Below the pieces are notes generated by a model. The model was given only the letters and a program-made list of their open reading frames with translations. It was not told the DNA's origin and did not search any database. The translations under genes were made by a program, and so were the position numbers. Below, piece after piece: positions 16,556 to 24,873 of a stretch of DNA of 37,138 nucleotides; position 1 is the stretch's first letter; each line of letters starts with the position of its first letter. The DNA lies in the NCBI GenBank assembly GCA_013306675.1, contig JABLUY010000306.1:1-37138 (forward strand). Direction: 5' to 3'. The DNA comes from Thraustochytrium sp. TN22 (taxonomy: Eukaryota > Sar > Bigyra > Thraustochytrida > Thraustochytriidae).

Positions 16556-17485
16556 CTAAATACCTGAGAGCTCTCGCTCAGCCACCTGCGCGGCCACTTG
16601 GGCAGCCTCGAGCTCAGCAGCCTCGAGCTCGACCTCCATCTTCGTCTCCACCTCGGCAATGGCCTGCCTTACCTTGAAAAAGATGTACACCAGGACCACG
16701 ATGGTCATCACGACACTAAAGACCTGGACGAGAATGTACTCCGTGGAAACGGCGTCGCCGCCACCGTCCACCGCTTCCACGATGTTCTTGGCGACGCTGC
16801 CCAGATAGGCAAAAAGAAGCGAGTACAAGCCGCCAGACACAAACTGCACGGCGAGATGAATGAGAACCGGTGCGTCGAGCACTGCGAGCGAATACGACTT
16901 GAGCCAGGTTGGCGCAATGCTCATCTTGACGAGAAAGATGGCCTTGACCGGCTCCGTCTTCATGAGATCGTGCAGGACGCGGATCTCGAGGTAGTTCTCG
17001 ACGAGCCAGGCGCGCAGGCGCTGTCGCCAACCGCACCAGGTAAACACCGTGCGCACCAGGGCGATGGTCATGGCCAGGCCGAGCATCGTGCCCAGCACAG
17101 ACGCCAGCGTGCCATACCCAAGGCCAAACACATAGCCCGCTGCCAGCGCGAACATGCCCAGCGACATGCAGCACACGAGCCAGACCCCCATGATGAGCGC
17201 GAAGTACACGATCGACTCCGGCTTGTTCTCCACGGCCCACTCGAAGACAATCGTCACCTGCTCCTCCAGCACCGTGCTCACCAGAATGACCGTGCCCACG
17301 AAGAAGAGCACCACCGGGACGATCACTTTGAGCCTATCCAGCGCCAGCTGCGTCCATGTTTTGCTTCGCGCGGCCTCCAGCTGCCGCCGGAACGAGAGTC
17401 GCTGCTCGTGCGCCGCCACGGCGCGCTGCTCCGCCTTTTCTAGCTCCTCCTGCGCGGCTACGCGCCCGCTCAGTTCTCCGCTCAT
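16556..17485 (-). CDS. VTT-domain membrane protein (TMEM64/TVP38/DedA-like), copy 1
   Basis: 309 residues from ATG 17485, with a stop codon almost immediately upstream in frame. A charged N-terminal helix (10-45, probable coiled coil) precedes a transmembrane helix (~52-72). A VTT/SNARE-associated-Golgi domain (~105-235) has the typical A-A-G-Y-V-F-G-L-G-Y-G-T segment, a conserved Arg after the next helix (A-L-V-R-T), and the downstream F-L-V-K-M-S block followed by a re-entrant-type helix. A last helix (~250-270) leads to an acidic coiled-coil tail. VTT proteins act in endomembranes; VMP1 and TMEM41B are phospholipid scramblases and TVP38/TMEM64 members are Golgi/ER proteins. Scramblase or transporter activity here is inferred from the family. 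It is a tandem paralogue of the 18383-19318 gene. Confidence 0.88.
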   Translation of the reverse strand: MSGELSGRVAAQEELEKAEQRAVAAHEQRLSFRRQLEAARSKTWTQLALDRLKVIVPVVLFFVGTVILVSTVLEEQVTIVFEWAVENKPESIVYFALIMGVWLVCCMSLGMFALAAGYVFGLGYGTLASVLGTMLGLAMTIALVRTVFTWCGWRQRLRAWLVENYLEIRVLHDLMKTEPVKAIFLVKMSIAPTWLKSYSLAVLDAPVLIHLAVQFVSGGLYSLLFAYLGSVAKNIVEAVDGGGDAVSTEYILVQVFSVVMTIVVLVYIFFKVRQAIAEVETKMEVELEAAELEAAQVAAQVAERELSGI

Positions 17486-18382
17486 CTGCTATAGCTGCCG
17501 CCGCCGCGTTTCCTCGTCCGCGAAGTGGCGCACCTCCTGCACCTTGTGCAGCTGCACGTGCGGCGCCTCGTCGGCGCGCGACGACACCACGCCGGGGCTG
17601 TCTGCAACGCCGACCGAGGCGATTGCTTGCCGCGTCCTGCTCGAGCAGAGCGTGCAGTGAAAGCGAGAAGGCAAGGCTCGCGCTCGCGCTCCGAAGCCCG
17701 CGCTCGCGCTCGTGCTTGCGCGCCTTGTGTCTGCCGTCCCTCGCTCCCGCGCTCACTCACGGCGCCGCCGCCGAGCCCACGAGCGAGCGGGCGAGCGGGC
17801 GGGCGAGCGAGCGAGCGCGCGAGCGCGCGCGCGGCGAGCAGCGGCGGACGCCGGCTGGACGCCGCGCCGCCTGAATTGGGTTCTGCACGAGCTTTGACGG
17901 CGAGGGTGTTGCGCTGTCGTCTTGCAGTGCCAGTGCCAGTGCACGGGCAGCACGAGGTCGAGGCGGACCTGCAGTGGCCGGAGGTACGGGACGTACACAT
18001 CGTCGTGAACGACCGAAGTCCGCGCTGCGTGGCACTGCAGCCTGAGTGGCAGCCTGGCAGTGAGCCGGGCCCGGCCGGGCGCGCCAACTGAGGTCAGCGC
18101 AGCGAGCCTCGAGTTGCGAGGGAGCGAGCGAGCGAGCAGAGCAGAGCAGCGCAGGGAGATGGCCTTGGGCCGTGAGCAGGGCGTCGTCTGTGTGATCACT
18201 GACGGCAAAAAGAGCAACTACCGGGACACTCTACTACCGGGTAGGGTTCCGGGTGGTGATAGGGTACCGCCACCACTACTTACTTACTACTTGAGGAATC
18301 TACAAAACTGCATGTCTGCCCGGCCTGGGCGTGGCGCGGTCTGCGCGGCTTGGGCGTTGCGCGATCTGCACGGCGAGGGATC
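17486..18382. other. spacer between VTT copies; GC-rich repeats, no supported gene
   Basis: Contains gagc/gcga tetranucleotide repeats (17775-17835 and 18118-18140) and a cagtgccagtgccagtg motif (17925-17941) of a type that recurs near other genes in the window. An ORF through 17889-18091 (plus) has no recognisable domain. The segment serves as upstream region for VTT copy 1 and downstream region for copy 2. Confidence 0.5.
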
Positions 18383-19318
18383 TCACGCGGGGGGCAGCTC
18401 ACGCTGAGCAGCGTGGGCGGCCTGCTCGGCGGCCTCGAGCTCCTCCTCCTCGAGGTCGTGGTCCAACTTGAGCTCTGCCTCCCGAATGGCCTGCTTGACC
18501 TTGTAGCGAATGTACAGCAGCACGAGGATGGTCATCAAGACTCCAAAGACGTTGATGAGGATGTTCTCAGTGGACAGGGCCCCCTTGCCGCCGTCGACGG
18601 CCTCGACGATGTCCTTGGCGACGCTGCCCAGATAGCAAAAGAGGACCGAGTAGACAGTGCCCGAGACGAACTGCACGGCCAGGTGGGTGAGCGGAGGCGC
18701 ATCGAGCACGGCGAGCGAGTAGGACTTGAGCCAGGTGGGAAGCAGGCTCATCTTGACGAGGAAGATGGCCTTGATCGGCTCCGTCTTCATGAGGTCATGG
18801 AGCACGCGGATCTCAAGGTAGTTCTCGATCAGCCAGGCGCGCAGGCGCTGGCGCCAGCCACACCAGGTGAACACGGTGCGCACCAAAAGGATCGTCAGGC
18901 AGAGACCGAGCATCATGCCGAGCACCGCGGCCAAGGTTCCGTACCAAAAGCCAAATACAAAGCCGGCGGCCAGAGAAAAGACGCTCTTGGACATGAAGCA
19001 GGCGAGCCAGACGGCCATGATGAGCGCAAAGTACACAACGGACTCCGGCTTGTTGTCCACCGCCCAGTCGAAGACGATCATGACTTGGTCCTTGAGCACG
19101 GTGCTCATGAGGACGAGCGTGCCCACAAAGATGATGGCCACCGGGATGATGACCTTGAGCCGGTCCAGTGCCAGCCGCGTCCACGTCTTGTTGCGCGTCG
19201 CCTCCAGCTGCCTGTGGAAGGACTCCCGCTCCTCGTGCGCGGCCGCCGCGTGCCGCTCGGCCTTGTCCAGCTCCGCCAGCGCAGCCACGCGCCCGGAGGC
19301 GGCGGCTTGGCCGCTCAT
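18383..19318 (-). CDS. VTT-domain membrane protein (TMEM64/TVP38/DedA-like), copy 2
   Basis: 311 residues. I start at ATG 19318 because the product then aligns end to end with VTT copy 1 (M-S-G-x...G-R-V-A-A, then E-R-x-S-F-x-R-Q-L-E-A, then W-T-x-L-A-L-D-R-L-K-V-I). The longer frame to 19570 begins on GTG and is Pro/Arg-rich, shadow-like sequence. It has the same domain order as copy 1: N-terminal helix, TM1, VTT core with L-A-A-G-F-V-F-G-F-W-Y-G-T and L-L-V-R-T, the F-L-V-K-M-S block, final helix and acidic tail ending near P-P-A. The core is strongly conserved while the ends drift, the pattern expected when both copies stay functional. Same strand as copy 1, ~0.9 kb apart. Confidence 0.88.
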   Translation of the reverse strand: MSGQAAASGRVAALAELDKAERHAAAAHEERESFHRQLEATRNKTWTRLALDRLKVIIPVAIIFVGTLVLMSTVLKDQVMIVFDWAVDNKPESVVYFALIMAVWLACFMSKSVFSLAAGFVFGFWYGTLAAVLGMMLGLCLTILLVRTVFTWCGWRQRLRAWLIENYLEIRVLHDLMKTEPIKAIFLVKMSLLPTWLKSYSLAVLDAPPLTHLAVQFVSGTVYSVLFCYLGSVAKDIVEAVDGGKGALSTENILINVFGVLMTILVLLYIRYKVKQAIREAELKLDHDLEEEELEAAEQAAHAAQRELPPA

Positions 19319-20067
19319 CTCCCCGGCCTCTCCTTGCGTCGCGGAGCCGTCCTCCCTGTTCGCCACCTGGGGCTCGGCGCCGAGCTCGACGTCGCCGCCG
19401 TGCTCGACCTGCTCGTCCACGCCGGGACCGCCCGGCGGCGGCGGCCGGGCGGGGGCCGGCGGGAGCAGCTTGCTGGCGGGTCTCTCTCTACGCGCCCGCC
19501 TCGGCCCCGCGCGCCGGCCGGAGGGAAGTACCGCGCGCTGGAAACGACGGGGGGGTTTGCGCGCATGCACGCTGGCAGTGCCCCCACCCTAGCTCCCGCT
19601 CGCGGCCAGCCAGCGCGGCGCGAGGAGTCGCGGGGCGTGCTCGGCCGCGCGCCGCCCCCGGCCTGTTCTCATGGCACTGACAGTGAGTGACTCTGACTGA
19701 TCGCAACATGATGTCGTCCGTCACCTTGCGGTTCTCGTTCAGGTTTTGGGACATGCGCTCAGCTCGTTGAGCTTGACCCGGCTGCAGGTTGTCATCAGGC
19801 TGGACAGGGACCTTCTTGGCCCCACTTGACGGCTGCGCAGGATCTCGGCACGTTGACGAAAGGCTGGGCAAGCCGGCAGAAAGGCAGCACGTACAGACAG
19901 GCACGGGCAGACGCGTGCGGCACGACAAGGTCATGCAGTGGCAGGAAAGGGTCTTCGCTGACAGCGGCACCTCGCCTGCCACGACACGTTTGTGGATACG
20001 CGAAATCAAGATCACTTCATTTGTCAATGAATCAGGGCTTTGGAATGTACGCCTTCCCCAACCTGGC
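19319..20067. other. spacer upstream of VTT copy 2 and downstream of the polyQ gene
   Basis: Pro/Arg-biased open frames with no domain. It carries ctggcagtgccc (19572-19583) about 255 bp upstream of the VTT copy 2 start. It probably contains that promoter and the 3' UTR of the 20068-22698 gene. Confidence 0.5.
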
Positions 20068-22698
20068 TTACGTGGACGAAGACGAAGACGAAGTCGAAGT
20101 TGAAGCGAGATGGGTCCGGCGCACGCGCGTCTTCCAGCGCATGGCGAGCGTGGCGGTGCGCATGCCAACGTCGAGGCTGCTGATGCCGGTGTTGGCCTGG
20201 TGGCGGCGCGCCTCTTCGAGCGAGTCGAGGAGATTTTTGGGCACGTGGAGGTTATTCTCTTGTAAAAAGGCAAGGTAGTCTTCCATGTCGATCTTGAGCA
20301 CGTTGGAGCGGATGATGCTGACGAGGCGCTGGAAGGGCGCCAAATAGTGGTCGCGACGGTCCATGACGTGCAGGAGCACGCCGTAGAAGAGGTCGCGGCT
20401 GAGAGGGTAGCCCTCGATGATGAGGCGGCGCAGAGCCGCGAGAAGCTTCTGCTCGGCAAGCGTGAGCGGCGCGCTCGAGTCCTGCCGCAGCGCCACGAGC
20501 GTCTTGAACCAGACGCTGCTCTCCAGGTTGTGGCGCGCCTGCAGCGAGCGCAGCGAGCGCGTGGTCTGGCGAATCTCCACGAGCTGCTCCTGCACGTCGG
20601 TCTGGCGCGCCGGCTGCCCCGCGCGCGCCGCGCCGCCCGCGGGCAGGCGCGCCCGGGTCGGGTGCAAGGCCACGTCGAGCGCGATGAACTTGCGACGGTA
20701 CTCGTTCGCGCGGTCGAAGTCAACGTCCGACATGGCCTCCAGCAGGCGCTCCTGCTGCTGCGCCTTGCTCTTGAAGAACTCCTGGCTGCGCTGCACGATG
20801 GCGTCCTGGAGTTTGCCGCTCTGCAGAGCGGCGTGCTGGATGCGCTCCAGGATCTGCGCGTGGTGTGCCTCCAGCCGCCGCAGGCGGCGCATGGCGGCCT
20901 TGTCCTGCGCAGATCCAAGGACGCCGCCTCCGCCCGGCCCTGCGGTCGCAGCCCCTGCATTTGCGGCTCCGTTCGCAGGTGTCGCGCCCGGGGTCGCCCC
21001 GACACCAAGTGCCACGCCCGCCGAGACCTCACCGGCGACGCCAGCAGCGGCGGCTGCAGCGGCGGCGGCGGCCGCGACGGCCACAGCGGCCGCCGCCGCA
21101 GCCACTGCCGGAGCCGGGGCCGTGGAGGACCCCCCGGCGGCGGCCGTGGTCTGGCCCGCGGCCGTCTCGGCGGCAGTAGACACGCCCAGGTGGAAGTTGA
21201 CGAGCTGGTTCGCCAGCTCCGACGCCTTGCTCACAGATTGTCGGCGTGGGAACTGCACGACGTACGACGGGAGCCGCCGCCTCTGCGCGTCGTTCAGGAC
21301 CGTCACTTTCAAGGTCTGGTCCTTGGGCAGGTGCGTGCTGCGCCGGCCCGAGGCGCTGCCTCCTCGGCGGCGCGTCACGGGGCTTGCCGCCGCCATCGCC
21401 GCCGATCCGGGGCTCTCGCCCAGGCCTGCGCTTCGGCCCAGCTGTTCCTCGTGGTCCGTGGCGCTCGGCAACGCCTTGGCGTTGCGCGCGGCTCGCGGAC
21501 CCCGGTCGCATGGCGCGATGGCGTCAAAGCCCTCTTGGAGGCGTTCGAGGATGGTCTGATGCTTGTGGCGCCCGCCGTGTGTCAGGATTCTGCCGCCGTT
21601 CTGCAGGTTTTGTTGTTGTTGCTGCTGCTGTTGTTGCTGTTGTTGCTGTTGCTGTTGCTGCTGCTGCTGCTGCTGCAGTTGCTGCTGCTGCTGCTGCTGA
21701 TTGGTGGGCGAGGATGAGGCTCCTGCGGCAATGCGCAGGCTCGAGCGCTTGGCGCCGGGTCGCGAGGTGCGCCGCGCCTCCGTCGGCGGGTGTGGCTGCT
21801 GGCGTGCGCTGACCAGCATGCTGGTGCGCGTCCCGGACTGCAGGAGGCGCACGGCGCCCGCGGGCGTGGCGGCCTCGCGCAAGGCCGCCTCCTCCTCCTC
21901 TTTGCGCTTGGCCTTGCGCTCGGCCCTGGCGCAGGCCCACGCCGCGCACTCCAGCGGTTCGTGGCGACTTGTCTGCGTCAGCGCGCTGCCGCCGGCGCGT
22001 GCCGCGCTAATACGGGCGTCCACGGCGCGCAGCTGCTCGCGAATATCCTCGTACCCGAGGGTGTGGGAGCTGTGCCGCCCGCCCTTGGACGTTGGCCCAT
22101 GCCGCAGCGCCCAGAGCTTGCCGCGCATTTCGTTGCGGTCCAAGCCCAGCATTCCCGTGCTGGTCTTTTCGGCCATGTCAGCCACGTGCGCGCCGGTCTC
22201 GGCATCGTCCGCGACGTTGGCGACAGCCGACGGGGCGATCGTGCCAGGGTTGTACAGCGCGAGAGCATCGGTCGTGCCTGCCGCGCGCCTGTTTGCCCCG
22301 TTCCCTCGATGCATGGCCTCTTCGCCACGCTGATTGCTGATGTTGTTGTTGTTGTTGATGCTGTTGATGTTGTTGCTGTTGCCGTTGTTGTTGCTGTTGT
22401 TGTGATTGCTCCCGCCGCCGCCGCCGCTGCCCCCGCTGCCCTGGGAACCGGGTCTTGCCGCGGCGCCTCGCCTGACGCGCAAGTGCAGCACGCTCTCCAT
22501 GGACCCGAGCGGCCTATACGGCTTATTGTTGACGGCATCGCGGCCTCTGCTGCGCGTGCTCTCTGCTCGGCGCTTCGCATCGCGGTCGCCAGCTGCCGCT
22601 GCGTGCACGAGCCGCGTCCGCGTGCGGAAGGCCGCGCGCTCCCAGCCAGACCCGCGCTCCTCGCGCTCGATGCCGCCGTGCTCGATGACGAAGGGCAT
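20068..22698 (-). CDS. large low-complexity protein with polyQ, polyN and polyA tracts (unknown)
   Basis: 876 residues if started at ATG 22698 (M-P-F-V-I-E-H-G-G); the frame stays open further upstream through an Ala run, so the start is uncertain. Asn/Ser-rich tract at ~97-122, Gln tract of ~30 at ~332-364 and Ala tract at ~530-553. The ordered-looking parts are a segment near 450-500 (R-R-R-L-P-S-Y-V-V-Q-F-P) and the C-terminal ~260 residues. The latter are helical, with L-L-A-A-L-R-R-L-I-I-E-G-Y-P-L-S-R-D-L-F and I-D-M-E-D-Y-L-A-F-L-Q-E-N-N. I recognise no family. It ends in a Ser/Thr run. Non-repetitive, charged helical sequence argues for a real gene, possibly a scaffold or regulator. 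Function unassigned. Confidence 0.65.
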   Translation of the reverse strand: MPFVIEHGGIEREERGSGWERAAFRTRTRLVHAAAAGDRDAKRRAESTRSRGRDAVNNKPYRPLGSMESVLHLRVRRGAAARPGSQGSGGSGGGGGSNHNNSNNNGNSNNINSINNNNNISNQRGEEAMHRGNGANRRAAGTTDALALYNPGTIAPSAVANVADDAETGAHVADMAEKTSTGMLGLDRNEMRGKLWALRHGPTSKGGRHSSHTLGYEDIREQLRAVDARISAARAGGSALTQTSRHEPLECAAWACARAERKAKRKEEEEAALREAATPAGAVRLLQSGTRTSMLVSARQQPHPPTEARRTSRPGAKRSSLRIAAGASSSPTNQQQQQQQLQQQQQQQQQQQQQQQQQQQQQQNLQNGGRILTHGGRHKHQTILERLQEGFDAIAPCDRGPRAARNAKALPSATDHEEQLGRSAGLGESPGSAAMAAASPVTRRRGGSASGRRSTHLPKDQTLKVTVLNDAQRRRLPSYVVQFPRRQSVSKASELANQLVNFHLGVSTAAETAAGQTTAAAGGSSTAPAPAVAAAAAAVAVAAAAAAAAAAAGVAGEVSAGVALGVGATPGATPANGAANAGAATAGPGGGGVLGSAQDKAAMRRLRRLEAHHAQILERIQHAALQSGKLQDAIVQRSQEFFKSKAQQQERLLEAMSDVDFDRANEYRRKFIALDVALHPTRARLPAGGAARAGQPARQTDVQEQLVEIRQTTRSLRSLQARHNLESSVWFKTLVALRQDSSAPLTLAEQKLLAALRRLIIEGYPLSRDLFYGVLLHVMDRRDHYLAPFQRLVSIIRSNVLKIDMEDYLAFLQENNLHVPKNLLDSLEEARRHQANTGISSLDVGMRTATLAMRWKTRVRRTHLASTSTSSSSSST
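21608..21701 (-). repeat. CAG/CAA repeat coding polyglutamine
   Basis: Mixed cag and caa codons on the minus strand, with one Leu and a flanking Leu, in frame with the 20068-22698 gene. The CAA interruptions would be expected to stabilise the tract. Confidence 0.85.
22331..22410 (-). repeat. AAC/AAT-rich repeat coding polyasparagine
   Basis: Repeated gtt/gat/att triplets on the plus strand read as Asn with occasional Ser/Ile in the minus-strand low-complexity protein. It is AT-richer than the surrounding coding DNA. Confidence 0.8.
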
Positions 22699-22717
22699 CG
22701 GGCCGGCGCGTGTGCTG

Positions 22718-22749
<32 letters not shown>

Positions 22750-23611
22750 GCGCGACGCGCAGCTACGGCGGCCTGCCTCGGGCCGAGCGGCCCTTTGCGC
22801 GGCTGATCCGACTCGGCCTGACGCAGATCTTGATCTGGTTGATCTGCCTTGATCTCTTGATCTCGCCAGGTTCGCAAAATGCAGTGCGCACGTGCGCGCA
22901 CCGAGGCTGCTTGCAGGCAGTGAAACGGCTTCGGGCGGCTGCTCAGCGTGTTTCGAGGTTCCGCTCGCAGGCAGGGGCAGGCGTGGGCGAGGAAGCCGAA
23001 CCGGAGGACTCGGATGCCTGGCCTTCCATGCCTTTTGGGTCGCCCTTGCGCGCGGGCGAGCGTCGAGACCAGACTTGCGATGATGCCGCGCACGTTGCCG
23101 GCGCCCGCGTCGCTGGTGTACTTCTCGCCCCGTCCGCCGTTGGCGAACGCGAGCAGCAGCCCGAGCGTGAGCGTCAGCATGCGCTGCGCGCGGCGCCGCT
23201 CCGCGTTTCGCCTCGTACCGGCCGTGCGGCCTCGTCGCATTCCGCCGCCAGACGCCTGCATCGTGGACGAGCACCTTCGTGCCACCGAGTCGCCCAGATG
23301 AGGCGAGGCGCGCCACGCCGCGCAGGCGGCCAGTCCGCTGGGTGCAGACTCCTGCAGACCTGGCCCCGCCTCGCCTGGCCTCGCCCGGCCTGGCCTGGCC
23401 TCGCGCGCAAGCTTGCGCCGCGCGGCCTGCCCGCGAGCGCAAGCCGTCGGCGACTGCGCGCGAGACCCGCAGCGGGCGTCCCGCGCTGCACGTGCACGAG
23501 CAGCGCCGCAGCGGCAGCAGTCCTGCATCAGAGCCCGAATTGTCGTTGGCGCGCGGGCAGCGGCCAAGGCGCGGCGCGAGGCAGCGCGGCGCGGCGCGAG
23601 GCGGCGCGGCG
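22699..23611. other. divergent intergenic region with a GCC repeat
   Basis: Separates the minus-strand polyQ gene from the plus-strand hydroxylase A, so it should hold both promoters. It contains a (gcc)n run at ~22716-22747 and repeated ggcctggcctcgcc blocks at 23368-23402. A minus-strand frame from ATG 23180 begins with a signal-peptide-like L-T-L-T-L-G-L-L-L-A-F-A but then becomes Arg-rich; I do not call it a gene. Confidence 0.45.
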
Positions 23612-24658
23612 ATGGCCGGCGCGGCGATGACGGGCGGCGTCGCGGCGCCGATGGTGTCGCTCCGCACGGAGCAGGCGGCCGCCGCGGCGGTGGCGGCCGC
23701 CACGGCGGCGTACGGGGTGTACAGCGCGGGCGAGGTGCAGCGGCTGCGGCGCGAGGAGGCGGAGCTGGCGGCGCGCACGGGCAAGCCGCAGCGCAAGCCG
23801 TGCGCGGACAAGCTGCAGGACCACCCGCTGGCGGCATGGGTGATTGGTAACGCGTCGGTGGCGCTCACCACGGCGCTGCGCTACAAGCTGCTGCGCGAGA
23901 TCTCGCAGAAGGACTCGTGGGGCAAGAACTTTTTGCGCACCCTGGCCGGCAACGTCATTCAGATCGACGTCCTCGTGGCCTGGCACAAGATTCTCATCAA
24001 CTACGTGTACGGCCACGTGCCGTTTTTCTCCGACAAGCGCAAGAAGCAGACCGTCCTGGAGGTGGTGACGGACTACCTCAAGTGCAACCTGGTCGTGAAC
24101 GCGGTCGCAGCAGTCCTGAGCACCACGGACTTTCACATGACCAGAAATCCGGAGCCCTTTCGCGGCCTGGCCAAGTGGCGCCCGCTGCGCTTCTTGCTGC
24201 GCCTCATGTGGATCCGCTTCTTCGTGGACATGCTCTTCTTCGCTGGCCACAAGGTGCTGCACCACAAGAAGGTTTACTCGTGGGGCCACCGCACGCACCA
24301 CGGTCACTCGCACACGCAGCTGACCACCAACTACCACTTCGACTCCTGGGACCTCTTCATCGAGGGCAGCCTGCCCTTTGTGGTGGGCAGCTTCCTCTAC
24401 GGCAAGGTCTTTGGCGTGGCTCTCAGTCAATTCGACACGGCGCTCATCGTCAGCTACGTCTACTGGCTCGAGGTCGAGTCGCACGCCGGCAAGCCCATGC
24501 CTACCATGTCACTCCTGGCGCCGCTCTCCCCCTGGACGCAGCGCTACGACGACTGGGCCTCCTGGGCGCACGAGGTACACCACCGGGTCCTCCACTGCAA
24601 CTACTCCATCATGCCCTGGGTCGACTACCTCGCCGGATCCCTTCGCCTTGAGCTATAA
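23612..24658 (+). CDS. fatty acid hydroxylase/sterol desaturase superfamily protein, copy A
   Basis: 348 residues from ATG 23612; in-frame ATGs at 23627 and 23651 are alternatives, the last matching the paralogue starts best. The membrane-type di-iron histidine boxes are intact: H213-x3-H217, H226-x2-H229-H230 and H320-x2-H323-H324. They are followed by N-Y-S-I-M-P-W-V-D-Y-L-x-G, matching the superfamily ending N-Y-x(n)-W-D-x-x-x-G-T. A hydrophobic N-terminal helix (about 24-40) precedes a family signature K-P-Q-R-K-P...Q-D-H-P. Members (ERG3/ERG25-like, alkylglycerol monooxygenase-like) use O2 and di-iron to hydroxylate or desaturate lipids in the ER membrane; the substrate cannot be told here. 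First of four tandem paralogues; copies B-D lie downstream of an intervening ROCO-TIR gene. Confidence 0.9.
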   Translation: MAGAAMTGGVAAPMVSLRTEQAAAAAVAAATAAYGVYSAGEVQRLRREEAELAARTGKPQRKPCADKLQDHPLAAWVIGNASVALTTALRYKLLREISQKDSWGKNFLRTLAGNVIQIDVLVAWHKILINYVYGHVPFFSDKRKKQTVLEVVTDYLKCNLVVNAVAAVLSTTDFHMTRNPEPFRGLAKWRPLRFLLRLMWIRFFVDMLFFAGHKVLHHKKVYSWGHRTHHGHSHTQLTTNYHFDSWDLFIEGSLPFVVGSFLYGKVFGVALSQFDTALIVSYVYWLEVESHAGKPMPTMSLLAPLSPWTQRYDDWASWAHEVHHRVLHCNYSIMPWVDYLAGSLRLEL

Positions 24659-24873
24659 AAATGAACAAAATTGTCAACGTGAGCACTCGCATTCGGAATG
24701 CATGCAACACCAGATGAATGCAACTCTTGGCTGCTCGTTCCAGAACGGCCACGCGACACGTAGATGAGAAAAGAAAGGCCCCGCGCCTCACTTCGCCGGC
24801 GAGGCAAATCGAGGACGCGGGGAGAGCGCGTGCAGGGCGAGGACCTGGCGGAGGTTGAGCCGGCAAGCTCTTC

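Noticed and set aside
17889-18091. Possible exon between the VTT genes
   Set aside because: AG/GT flanks exist but neither strand gives a recognisable domain or a consistent gene model.
22780-23180. Minus-strand frame starting with a signal-peptide-like segment at ATG 23180
   Set aside because: After ~60 residues it becomes Arg/Ala shadow sequence and overlaps the polyQ gene; no splice model was convincing.
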